From Owenia fusiformis (lineage: Eukaryota; Annelida; Polychaeta; Sabellida; Oweniidae), in assembly GCA_903813345.2 (NCBI GenBank), contig CAIIXF020000001.1, forward strand, positions 14,529,915 through 14,589,914: DNA of 60,000 bases. The letters are read 5' to 3'. The first letter of the stretch is position 1. Each line of letters begins with the position of its first letter. Under the pieces are notes generated by a model. It did no database searches, had not been told where the DNA came from, and worked only from the letters and a program-made list of their open reading frames with translations. The position numbers and the translations under genes are program-made. Below are positions 23,381 to 35,500 of this stretch, piece by piece.

Positions 23381-24610
23381 TATTATACCATCACCCAAAT
23401 AAAGGGTATTGGGCAAAAGTACATACAGTAAATAAGCATATAACAATTAAGTATTTGTAACAAACATATTTACAATTGCTTCACAGCCTCATTTAAAAAC
23501 TTACATAATGCTAACAATACTTTACTATCAGATTGTAACAGCTTGGCATATTTAAAAGTACTAATGTTTTTACAAAAATATTGGGGTAAATATTGTTTTC
23601 TACATTCTAATATAAAATGAAATTCATCTCCTAATGAATTGTTATTACATAGTTCACAGAATCTTCTATTTCTTTCTACATTTCTATACCTACCCCTCTC
23701 AATAGGTAATTTTGTGTTGGACATTCTGTATTTTGATAAAATGACTCTAATTTTTGTGAGGCAGTGAAAATAAGTAGTAACTTAAATTCTGTTTTAAAAA
23801 TTCTATAATTAAAACCTATGCTACTATTACTTACATCATTTTTTCATTGTTAGTGCTTAATCTATACCAATATTTTAATATACATAAATCAGATTTTACT
23901 CTTAATGGCATTCTCCCTAACTCACCATAAACCATAAAGTTTGGTGTTGATGCTTTGACTTTAAGGATTTACTTTAAAAACTTTAAATGTAATTTTTCTA
24001 TTTTTGTATTGTTGATAAAGCCCCATACCTCACCCCTATATAACAAAATGGGGACAACAAGCGTATCAAAAAGATGTAATTGTGTCTTAATTGGTAACGA
24101 ATATCTATTACGCTGGCTAAGTATAGCAAACATGGCCTTTTCTGCCTGGCTATATACATTTTTAATACTTTGATTAAATCCATCCTTTTGATCAATAATA
24201 ACAAGATATTTAAAAACAGACACATTTTCACGTTTAATTCCATCCAAAACTACATTTTGAATACCTCTTCTACCAGTTTTATTATTACTAAAAACCACAA
24301 CCTTGGTTTTATCTAAATTGATGTGGACTTTCCATTTTTTACAATATTGTGATAATTTAGAAAAGGCATTTTGCAAATTGGTCATAGAATTAGCAAATAT
24401 CACAGTATCATCTGCATACAATAGAACAAGCAACTTTAAAAGTACATTTAGTTGTGCGTAGGTTCACAATAGGTTCACAACTATTGTCAAGTAAAAAGGC
24501 TTCTACATCATTTATAAACAAAGCAGAAAGCAAAGGGGAGAGATTTTCTCCCTGACATAGCCCTAAAGATGGGCTAAAAGATCAGACTTTTTTTACATTA
24601 TTGCCACCTT
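23381..24610 (-). pseudogene. LINE reverse transcriptase remnant
   Basis: Read on the - strand, frame-broken pieces give GLCQGENLSPLLSALFIND (about 24575-24510), then YADDTVIFANS with the downstream thumb, KTKVVVF and NVSVFKYL (24433-23969). These are followed by KASTPNFMVYGELGRMPL (about 23945-23885) and a C-terminal Cys knuckle CELCNNNSLGDEFHFILEC (23724-23470). This is the distal half of a non-LTR retrotransposon ORF2 with the catalytic YADD still visible but the frame interrupted. It lies between the two transporter genes. Confidence 0.85.
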
Positions 24611-24826
24611 GCAGGGCCTGTTCTAGGGGTTTTAGTACTAGTTGAGAAGGCATTTAAATTGCTATATTGACGTGAGCAATATTGTGTCGGGCGTTAATGA
24701 CTTTAGTCGGGCAATAATGACATTATCCGCTCGGCTATGTTTCCCGGGAAAAGTGATATCGTTCAGTGCGTAAGATTTTCTATTTCAAATTTGCTATTTC
24801 AGCCCTGGTCATTAACGGTGGTAATA

Positions 24827-24942
24827 ATAGTAATAACGTCATTTCTGCCGGCTAAATAGTGAAATATTGGACCTTGGGCCTGCGGCCCTTGGTCCAATAT
24901 TTCACTATATTGCCCTTTGAAATGACGTTATTGTACTATTAT
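24827..24942. repeat. Palindrome with a stem of about 50 bp
   Basis: TAGTGAAATATTGGACC, then TTGGGCC, is answered by GGCCCTTGGTCCAATATTTC and ACTATA. The outer arms TAGTAATAACGTCATTTC and GAAATGACGTTATTGTACTA also pair. It could extrude as a hairpin and resembles the core of a small fold-back element. No coding content. Confidence 0.7.
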
Positions 24943-25229
24943 CATGAGATACACAACTCTTAATATATATAGACGTGCACGGACCTGAGGACAATTCGGG
25001 AAATACGGGCTAATCTCAGCTTTAAGCGTTAATATCTGCCTTATTTAAAAAGCTAACTATGTGTATTATATATCATTTTTAAGTATTTTTTATTCGCATT
25101 TCACTGAAATTATTTTTCCTTGAAAAGTATGATGGGATCTACCATATTTTTTAAGTTAAATGTACTCCGACATCGTCAGATACGCTGTAAGGCGTTACAT
25201 TTCACGCTTACACGGTTCGTTGAAATCGG

Positions 25230-25890
25230 AATAACTTTTGAAATACTGATCAGAATTTTACTAAAATTTCACATTTTATTCATTGAAACATGTGTTTTTA
25301 TGACGTCACAATTGCCTAGCGGATACAGTTCAAATCGTCTTATATGAACGCTTTTAAGATTTTCAAAATTGTGTAAGGTTTTGAAGGCGAAGGAGACAAG
25401 CAATAAATTTACCTTTATTTAACCTTCTAATTTAGGTCTGATTTCAAAAAAATATTAACTGCATAATATTGTCATGTCGAAATTTACAAAACAATAACCG
25501 ATTTCTTTCTTTTTCAAATAATAAGAGAATAAGAGTTGCTTTTAGAGACTTGACAAAAATGTAACGCATCGATTTTTACCACAAATCCCATACATATCAA
25601 TTTTTACTAACGCCCCAAGTGGATTTCCTGACCGTTTTTCAAAAATCAAAAACATTTTAGAAATATTGTCCTCGAGATCTTCATGCTCTGTGAATTTCAC
25701 CAGGATTGAATAAGAATAAAGCATCTTATTTATAGGTTGACTAAACTTGACAAAATGTAACGCTTGTCGTCTTTGACGTTATAATGCTGATTGCGCCCTA
25801 TACGGCCCATTGTATTGTTTTTGTATTTTGACGCCATAATGTTACTCTAATTGTCCCCTGTTTCGTGCGACGTGTAACTGTGTTGCGTCA
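25230..25890 (+). repeat. Dispersed repeat R25, copy 1
   Basis: About 650 bp that recurs inverted at 40200-40875 in intron 5 of transporter B. Matching landmarks include AACGCCCCAAGTGGATTTCC, CATTTTAGAAATATTGTCCT and GTTTCGTGCGACGTGTAA. Neither copy shows terminal inverted repeats or coding capacity. It is an unclassified interspersed repeat. Confidence 0.65.
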
Positions 25891-26696
25891 TATAATGTGT
25901 CGGTATTATGTTTCGGTAATCGAAAACCGATGACAATTTTTTATAATCTGCTTATATTTTAAAACTTACGTTCATCTAGACATAACTTTTGCTATCACAT
26001 GGTAGAATCATATAATCGCCACCGAATGGACGTATGGAACAATAAAACTGACAAACTGCGTGCATAGTATGGGTTGGATACCGCGACGTGCAAGTGATTG
26101 CTGCTCTCCGCCAGAACCAACAGATGAGTTAAAGAGGTGTTTGTGACAAAGAGAGACGAACCAGTCTCTGTGTCACGTGTAGAGAAATGGTGGCCAGGTG
26201 AAGGGTTATGGTCTGTAATCTTTCATAGAATGAGAGACAATGGTGTGACTTATTTAAAGTTTAACCTTTTCATAGTAAATCTGAAACTTGTGTTATGTAA
26301 GTCTTGTGACTAGAATTAATCTCCAGTCCCAATAACATAATGATTTACCTTGGCAATTAATTTCACCCATGCGCGAAAATACAATGATTATTCAGTGATT
26401 ATTCTGTGGACCATGATCACATATGAAAAAACGACATATCATTGGAAAGAGGAAGTATAGTTAGATGTTGAGATATTTCCTCCCAAATCATTCATAAATT
26501 GGCGAAAGCAAGCATGGAAGAATAACTCATGAAATAGATTCTTCGGTGCTTTATATACACAGTGAATATAAAACAGTCCATATATTCTTAAACACAAGTG
26601 TCCCTTTTAACACTCTTGACATGATTAAAATCATAACATCTTGTTACTTAAAACATGTACACAGATTACATTGACATCAGGACCCAGACATATATC
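25891..26696. other. Intergenic DNA, no gene seen
   Basis: No supported exon or element. A short stretch (26050-26210) is less AT-rich than its surroundings, but no frame there resembles a known family. Confidence 0.4.
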
Positions 26697-27004
26697 ACTG
26701 GCGTAGCTAGGATTTCTCAAGGGGGGGTGCATGAGGCAAATTTTTCAGATTAATGAGGCAAAAAACTCGGAAAGCGGCAAAAAGTGTCAATGGGACAAAA
26801 TCTACTCACACATCCAGTCATCTAGTACCAGTCAAAAAAAGAATATATTTTATTTAATAATGTATTTTAATACCCTAGACATCATCATTTTTTTACGCAC
26901 ATCATTTCTTACAAGTATTTAGTGGGTAATCTTCAATATATTTCATTTTAAATAATGCTAAAATTAAAATGCCAAGGCACCTGCTTGCAGATATGTATAC
27001 TTAC

Positions 27005-28769
27005 CTAGTAAATCATAGTGACCTTCACGGCCTTGGCAACTGGTTTTGTAAAATAAATGGATAGTGTGTTTCTTTCCGCCAGAGTACTCTGCAATGATTT
27101 TCTGCCTCCACCCATCCTCAGATGTGAACACTTCTTGATGAAGGAGGATCCTAGCCTCAAGAACATCTGCAGCAAGCTGAAAAATAAGATAATAAATAAT
27201 CTGTTATACAATCTTATTCTAATGACTGTGATAAACCTACATACTTTTTAAATGATAAATACCACAAAGTGCCACAACCTAAATAAATAAAAAATTAAAA
27301 ACTATTATTCTAGTAATAAGAGACTTGCATGGTCAACTGTACATGATTATAATATATAATACATTTACACATTATAGTGTAGGTTCGATGTAAAACTTTT
27401 TTCTTTTTAAAGTACATATTAATACTAGTATTATCAATAACTTGTCTTATTTGATCTCAGAGGCTCAGCTAAGCTAGAATATTTTAATTGTATTATAATA
27501 AACTTTTGAAAAATCTTGGTAACAAACACAAATACTAGGTATGTTCTTAGGCAGAATCAGATCTATAAGGTGGCTTAATTGCAAGCAATGTTCAGTTGAC
27601 ATACCAATATACTCCTTACAATCTCAAATATAATATAATATATTCCAAAAGACTCACAACATGTTATAAATTGATGAAGCTACTGAGGATTCAAAGTTCC
27701 AAAGAAAATAGACCCGACAAGGAATGATATGAGCTCAAAATATTCTTAAATTGAAATTAGTTTTGTCAAGAGTACTCTCAAGGATTTTGCCAGATTAGAT
27801 TCAGCCTTTAAGTATTGGTAATTCAAACATGCCAAGTGTGTCTCAGCCAATCAGCTTGGAACATTTCAGTGTTTTAATTTATTGATAAATGCATGAAAAT
27901 GATTTTGCTGTGCATTTAATTTTTGATAAATGCCAGCCTCACCAGTACTATTCTTTAAAAAGGGGTGACAGCATATCATCAGTGGGTTCATTTCAGTCAA
28001 TGCTATGATTTTCCAATCAAATTTTCATAATTTTTCTACATCAAATTAATTATTTAATTTCCTATAATATTTTGACAAACAAAACCTCAATAGTTTTCAA
28101 AGGAATATCAATTGTAACCCAACACCCCTATTTAGCATTTCTTTATAATAAACTTGTCCAATACATTTTGATTTCTTCAAAGACACTAATCTTGTAAATG
28201 TAATTGGTGAACAGTTCTACTTCATCATCACCAGAGTCATGTTGCAATAAAAAATCATGTATCATTCTATATTGGAAATATATAGTACATACACTCATGC
28301 TTTTATATTTTTCCAATATAGAATGATACACGATTCTTTATTCCTTAAATAGATGAATAACTTTACATAATTTGATAAAATAAATATCAAATAAAGATTC
28401 TTCAAGTCAGTGTTTTCAATCTTGTCAGCCTTTCCATCTCTAATTTGATACATAAGTACATGTCTTTAATAGTACATAAATTTAAGATACTGTAGTGTGT
28501 TTACTGACTCACCTGGAGCTCAAATTCTCCACCTTCAACTCCCTCTCTTGTCATATTTCTCATTTCCTCATCAAGTGATTTATATCTCTCCATCGGAACA
28601 CATCCTCTTTCCTTGTACTTTTTTTTATGTTTATTGTAATGACGACATATTTTTCTTCTAAAAGTCAATCCTGCTTGTCGCTCTTTTACATATGTAATTG
28701 TTGAGTCACAGCCTCGAGATAAGGCCCGGAACATACAAGACCCATCTCCTTGTATTTTCACCACATCAA
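27005..28769 (-). CDS. OTU-domain cysteine protease, partial gene (two exons)
   Basis: Exons 28769-28513 and 27176-27005 join in phase 0 to give about 142 residues spanning one OTU domain. OTU proteins are papain-fold cysteine proteases, mostly deubiquitinases. The first exon has the nucleophile motif GDGSCMFRALS. The junction gives GGEFELQLAADVL, matching the GGxxELxAxAxxL block of the family, and the second exon ends REGHYDLL, which supplies the histidine. Splice sites are clean: TTATTATTTTCAG before exon 1, GTGAGT after it, TTATTTTTCAG before exon 2 and GTAAGT after it. Both outer splice sites imply further exons that I could not find. It lies within a probable mobile element, and OTU domains are known as transposon cargo, so host function is doubtful. 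Confidence 0.65.
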
Positions 28770-29220
28770 CTGAAAATAATAAGTGATCAGTGAAGTTTAA
28801 CAGACAATGATTATTTTATGATTATTTTATTCATATTACATATTCTTTTCAGAGTGATTTTCGTTTTCTTTGAATAGCGTAACCAATTACAAACATTTCT
28901 TTATTCCAATTCTAGGATCCAATGGAGGATCCCAAACTTGAATATCACAAGGCTTTATCCCAGCACAAAATTTTCAGAATTATTCCAAAGCCTCTGGAAA
29001 ATATTTTGACTAAGAGTATTCTACAAAATCAGATGAATGAGGATTCTTTGAGTTGACCTTTTAGAGCATGGGTATGGTAGTGGCCTCGGAATTTGTGTGA
29101 CAACAATTATATAATCAATTGAATTATGTTTGTGAATTATTATCATTTCACTCAAAGTCTTTATTTCATTAAATATTTAATTTGAAAACATAGGATCAAA
29201 TCCTATGCTAAGGGCTGATG

Positions 29221-29290
29221 TGAAAAAAGTCACTCCACCCTGGTGGGAATCAAACCCACAACCTCACTCCTCATAAATGTACATATAACC
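29221..29290 (-). repeat. Possible tRNA-derived SINE head
   Basis: On the - strand GTGGGTTTGATTCCCACC resembles a T-arm/B-box with its stem. An A box is not convincing, so this is a weak call. Confidence 0.3.
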
Positions 29291-30843
29291 CTCTGTTCAC
29301 AATACCATATTACGAGATCCAGAGCTTTCATTAAGAAGTGATGATATGTCTTGTGTACTTGATAAATGTTTTTTTTATGGCATTGGACGTGATGTTTGGT
29401 ATGGTATCACTCACTATCTATCTTTTTAGTATGATTATTATTAGGTAGTTACGTACATGTTGAAGTACATTTCGACATATTCCCTAAACATACATGGGGT
29501 GATAACTTATAGACTTACCCTCCACAGATGATTCATTGATTGGTATTGCACATTACTTTTGGTATGGGATCCTACTGATATTTATGTATTTGTACGGGTA
29601 TGGACCTATATCCTCTTGGTACGGGGTTGGGGCATGTGAACGATTTGATATCAAAAGGCCACGAAGCCTCGCCAATGCTCAATGGGAATATAATAACATT
29701 CAATGAGAATGATATCATGATCCTGGCAAACGCCTTCAAATGCTGACGCACTTGCCCAGCCTTTATGAGATCCCGGGAATATGATTTGTATATAGATAAT
29801 CTATATCAAATACAGGAGAGTTCAGCACATGACGAAAGGAAAAAAAAGTGAAATAGGCTTCAAAGAATCAGGTGTGTTGGTTCCATACCTATAGAGACAC
29901 AACTCTGGCGAATATTTTAATAAGTGGCAGTTGTAAAAATACACAATCTATATCGTGAAAAGTGAAATTCAGGAATGGGGGAAATATATTTAAGAGAAAG
30001 GGGTGTCAGCTTAGCAGACAACTTTTGAGTGGTTGGCTCCTTCCATATAAATACGCAAAATATGCGAAGCATGTTTATTTAAATGTATCTTGTTAAAAAT
30101 GGGTATATGCATCGTGATTATTCATCAACAGAAAAGAGGAGAGAATTTTTTACGAATCCTTCCACCCCCACACTTATAATGGACACGACCATGCTAACAC
30201 AGCAATATTCTTCTCAAAAAACTTGAAAATTAATCGTCTTGTTCCTACTGTTCTGGTTTTTATTTTTCAGTATTTTTACGCTCAAAAAGTAACTATTACT
30301 TACATTCATCACCTCTACAAATCATCCTCTCACAACTAATCCAAATTATATCGTAATCTGTAGAATTCAATTGGAGCATTTACAGAAGATTTGTGCTCAG
30401 GCTGTGCTTTTCGTTCAGTGTTGAAGGCGGGATAAAATTTCTTGCGCAAATTTGAAAAGGTTGCGCAATACACTATCATGGTCAAATTTATTCGCGCAGT
30501 GCTACAACCGGAAGTTTATGAGAACGAAACATTCTTTCTCTCATTTTTAATAGATCTTGGGTATTAATCAGAGTGACATTCCAGGTTCTCGTATGGAAAG
30601 TGGCGTCAAAGCCATGGAGAAAGTGCTACAAGTGACTTGAGGCAAAATATTCACGTTTTTTCTGAGGCAAATAAAAAAAAATTGACGAGTCAAATTTTGT
30701 AAAAAGCGACGAGGCAAAACTCAAGGGGGGGTGCAAGCGCACCCGACGCGACCCCCTGGCGACGGCCTTGTATATGATATCTTATATGATACATAGCAAC
30801 TGTTTACAAACTAGGTCTATGAACAATATCACTCTATGATTTA

Positions 30844-32482
30844 CACTGTTGCTCATAAATATGGAATATTAGATTTGGCAGCTCAGAATTCAAAGTTTTG
30901 AGTAAGAGAACATTTATTTGGAGTTGGCTCAGACATTTATTTTCTAGGCAAATCATAACCACATATTTCACCTACAAATCAACATTTTTTAGAGAAAAAA
31001 TATTAACATTTAAGTTTAGAAAATTACTGTTACTTAAACAGGGGTACGCTAAGAATTTTTGCATTTTCAAAACAGCCTGATCCAAATCATCATGTAAAAC
31101 AGATCAGACAAAATAAACATCTGGTCATGAAGATTGAAGTGTCCTCTATCCAATAATAGCACAAATATGTGATATGTCCTCTTTGTGCTGCAATCAGAGC
31201 ATCGACCCTACGGGACCAGCATTGAATGAAACATCTGACCTTTCAAAGTGAAATAAGGCCCCATTCCCCAATCTGGGCAGTGCGTAATGTGTCTAAATTT
31301 TGAGATTGGGGTCCAAGTCACGAATCTCATTACCAAGGTCGTCCTACATTTGCTCTGCATTAGCCTGATTAGCTGAGTTTTGTGCCCATGGTACCTGGTC
31401 CACATTGCCTGCCCTGGTGTAATCCAACATGATGCCTCTAGCATATGCAACAGCATGATCATTCTGCAGTTGAATGTTGCCCCAAAACACTCTGTTTACA
31501 TGTGGTACTTGATGGAGGTCCAAAAGGTCAATTTACTCTGAAATTATGTTTGGGAATCACCAAGGGGGTGCAATTTCTGTAGTACTGCTCCAAACAACCT
31601 CTGTAATACTGCTCCAAACATAAAAAGGGTCGCCTTCATGGACTGCCACATCAGTAAGTGTCCTTATTGTCTCTTTCCCCTGGTCTACGACAGAAACGAA
31701 CACAATTGTCAACTTTGTGGAGGACACATCTTATTTCTTCACATGCTTTCATATGATACCAAAGATTAGGTCCAACGTTTTGGTGCTTTCCTGCCCATTG
31801 AGGGCACCTTTCTTTGTTATGATCAGTCAGCTGTGGTCTCTTTAAAGATCTCATGGCCTTGCATCCGTTATAAAGAAATCACTGGTTGTCTATAGCTCTG
31901 GAACACGGGCTTTGTGGTGAGACAGCCATTCATCTCATAGCCTACTGGTTGACTTAAAGCGATGTTGATGACATAAATGCAGCAGATGGTGGTCTTTTCT
32001 TACATTTTTCTCTCTAGGGCTACTATTGCCATGACCTAGAGTCATATTCCAGTGCCTTTGGTACCACTGCAAAATTTTAGAGACTGTTCCTGACACACCC
32101 CTAGGGTCCTGGCAATGGCAGTTTGTTTCATGCCAGAAAGCGCCATCCCTATGACCTGCCATGCTCTTTTTTCTCTATATTCTATGGGGCATGCCTTCTA
32201 AAAACTCTTAATTAAATTTTTATAAAATGTGCACAATGATTACAACTAAGATTTGGACACCTCTTTCAAGTTACCAATATCATGAGGTCATGGGGTCACC
32301 TGAGTGAATACAAGTTTAATCAACCATAAATGTTTTAACTTTTCATACCAATCAGTTTTATATGCAAAACTGATGAGGGAATGAGAACACAATACAAAAT
32401 TTCATCAAAATGTTATCATTTTGTAGAAATTCCATCGAACAGTTCGTATCTATAAAATATTCCATATTTATGAGCAACAGTG
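30844..32482 (-). mobile_element. Complete but decayed Tc1-like transposon
   Basis: Termini CACTGTTGCTCATAAATATG (continuing GAATATT) are exact inverted repeats, flanked by TA at 30842-30843 and 32483-32484. The length, 1639 bp, is typical of Tc1. The transposase is on the - strand in at least three frames: MAGHRDGAFWHET with GVSGTVSKILQWYQRH and HRFKSTSRL (32162-31935), then two later fragments (31854-31651 and 31462-31208). The HTH Tc1-type N-terminus is clear; frameshifts and stops make it inactive. It lies about 115 bp upstream of transporter B. Confidence 0.85.
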
Positions 32483-32597
32483 TAGGTCAATCACTTGACA
32501 TACTGAAAGGTGCTCAGCTATAATAGATGAAGATCGCAATCGTTAGACGGTACTACCATTCACGCAGAACACTTATTATAAATGGATTGAACGCAGT

Positions 32598-35500
32598 ATG
32601 GTTCGCTACGAAAAAGCCTTGCTTACGATTGGCCTAGGAAGTCTTGTCATATTCAGCCGCATAGGATCTTTGGTTTTAGTCCCGCTGTGGATTGACTCCA
32701 CATCATGCAACGGAACTGTTGACAATACCTCAACGGTACCATCTTACCGACGTATAGATACCTTCTTTATCGTGGTTACGCAGGGCGTTACAAACACATT
32801 GTTATTTGGAATTTTGTTGTTATCTCTTCTTGTATTTTTCCCCAAAAAGATCACAGAGTTTGAATGGAAATATCCCAAACGTCAGTTCCTCATCCCAGGT
32901 ACTGCAATTACAATATCAGCCATTCTAACTTGTGCTGCACTGAGTGGGAAAAGAACAGCTCCATATCTAATTTCCGTACTGAGCAACTTCAATATTCCCA
33001 TTACTTTTGTGATAAGGTAAGTTAAAATCTATTGAGACAAAACAGTCAGTTTAATGTTTTGCCATTTACACAAAGCCAGTCTAGTCTATCGTCTCGCGAT
33101 CAGTTTATTTGCAAATACAAGTCCTGAGACTGATTGTTTTATTCCAGATTTATAATTCTAAGGAAAAGACCAACCCTCAAGAAACTGTTATGTGCTATTG
33201 TTGTATTTTTATCTGAGTTAATGTGCCTCATTCCGAGTATTTTTCCCTCCTTGGAGACAAGTAGCCAGCACCAACAAGATGGAGGGGCACAGGGAGTAGC
33301 AGGTGTGTTGTGGCCTCTCTGCTTCATTTCATCAATGGTAAGATTTGACTGACCGAGTGTCCCAAAAATGTGCCCAAATGAAAAGAGGTACTTTTTTCCT
33401 TCATCGAAAAAGATACAGGATAAAAACAATTCATCCTCAAATTAGCAGTTAAAATGTATCGAAAATTGCCAGTTACTCAGAAATATGACATTTTAGATGA
33501 CATGCTCTAAATGACCTCCATCACGATTGAATGAATACTGAATTCTAAACTTGGAAATGGGTCATGGTGCAAGACAACCTTTTCTAATAACTAGTAACTT
33601 AGAATTATCTGGTGAAACCACAGGGGCTTGTCTGGAGGGTCGGGCAAGCCCTCCGATATGTTTTTACTGATCTAACCAATACACACTCATCGGAGGGCTT
33701 GTCCGACACTCCAGCCAAGCCCCTGTGGGTGAAACGTTTAGATGTTAATGATAGTTAAATTGTCAAAATTGACTAAATTGACTAAATATTCCTTCATCAC
33801 TTACTAGTATTCCATGTTTGTCTTGGTACAATTTTGGACATCCTGTCTTCATCTCCCAATATTTTTTATCGTAACAATGCAATGTATTATGGGTGAACTT
33901 GGTGATTGGGTGACATCGTCTTTCTTTTCTTCATATTTCTAGAAAAAAGGAATCGACACTTTCAGGGATGTTTTAGTTTTGGTTTCTAGAACAGATCATG
34001 TTTAGGTTTTAGCGCGATGGGCAGATTTTAAGGCGGCCATTTTATAAGCCTATATTCCTATGTCGTGTCATTTCGACATTTAATGTTATACTCTTTTACA
34101 AGATGACCTTGCGTGGCGAGAAAACTGTTAAATCTGATTATTAAAAGTTTGGCGAAAACATTTAAGATTACTTTCTCGACACAGCCCATTCTTTGCTAGG
34201 AAATGTGACATGGCAAAATGTATTAGTGTAATATATAATTAAGCAAAGGCTTTGAAAAAAACATATTGTTAGAATTTTTGCTGGTCATATAGGTCTTTCT
34301 TGTGCAAAAATGAGAGAATATGATGTTGCATTGTAGCAGTCATGGCAAGTGAAAATTTTGTGCAAGATCGATATTCGAAAAACTGCTAAAATACACGGTG
34401 GGCCGAACAAATGTTACTTATCTAGTATACAATCAGAATTAGGGTAACAATTTTAGCCCATTCCACTGGTGATCCGTTCGATTATGCTGGTTCCCGAAAC
34501 GGTTCATTTTGGTAACAAAATGTCGGAACGTCGAAGGTACGATTTTTCTCACAAACGTATATCAGTATCATATGTTTTAGAAAATGTACATGTTTGCGAA
34601 AAATAGCTCAGAAGACGGAATCGTCGATTTAATTCCTCACTTAAGTTACATAAACGGTTTGGGTTAAAAGTGCAGATCTTAATTAACTGTTTTTCGAAAA
34701 ACCGTTTATGTACAGGGTGTCCCAGAACTCATGAGAATTTTTTGAGGGAGCTATAAGGCATGAATGATTTTCCTTCAAATTAAGTGCACTTAAAGGGACC
34801 CAACACCATGGTCACATGATCAGTCGTGTGGAGGTAAGCTCCCAGTTGAAATAAAAGCACTGTCCTCCTTTGGTTTCTGTGAAAAGTAGCTAATACCCTC
34901 ATGTATTGGTCAGTTTGTGTGTCACACGACTAATCCATACCATATGCTTCATTCAACATATTTTATGCTATTGAGCTGCATATATAAACAGTACTTTGCA
35001 ACTAAGGTCATACAGTATACTTACCCCTTGCAAATTGTAATTTATTGAATTCACAGTAAACCCATCAATTTTTAAGAAAACAAAGAATATTGTTCTCATG
35101 GATCTATTATTTATGTTAGACTAACTATGAAAATATAAATATGAAATAATATGTTAGCTTGAAGTCATATATAAGATGAAAATATATGTTCATGCATTTG
35201 CATTTTTCCAAAGGGAATATTCCCATGTAAGTAAATACAGGTGCAATATATAATTTATATGTATATCTATGTCATCTGTCTATACATGCGCGTATAGCCT
35301 AGTGTTACATGTGAACAAGATCGTTCTGGAAAGAAATGAGCGTGGCAGATTTGCTAAAAAGCCACATACACCACAAAAGCAAGACCAATTTGAAAGTAAG
35401 TTCATTATTATTCTCAAGGGTACACTTCAAGTGAAAGCTACATTGCTACAGGGTGGCCTATCATTCTGAGACAAATGTATTATCCAACGATTGTGATTTT

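Larger units (their letters stand above)
26697..30772. mobile_element. Probable 4-kb mobile element carrying an OTU-domain gene
   Basis: The left end reads GGCGTAGCTAGGATTTCTC and then AAGGGGGGGTGC. The right end, read inverted, begins GGCCGTCGCCAGGGGG and shows TGCACCCCCCCTTGAG. The ends are similar but not perfect inverted repeats, and GAGGCAAA motifs recur just inside both. The only protein-like content is the OTU exons on the - strand. No transposase was recognised, so class and exact limits are uncertain. Confidence 0.4.
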
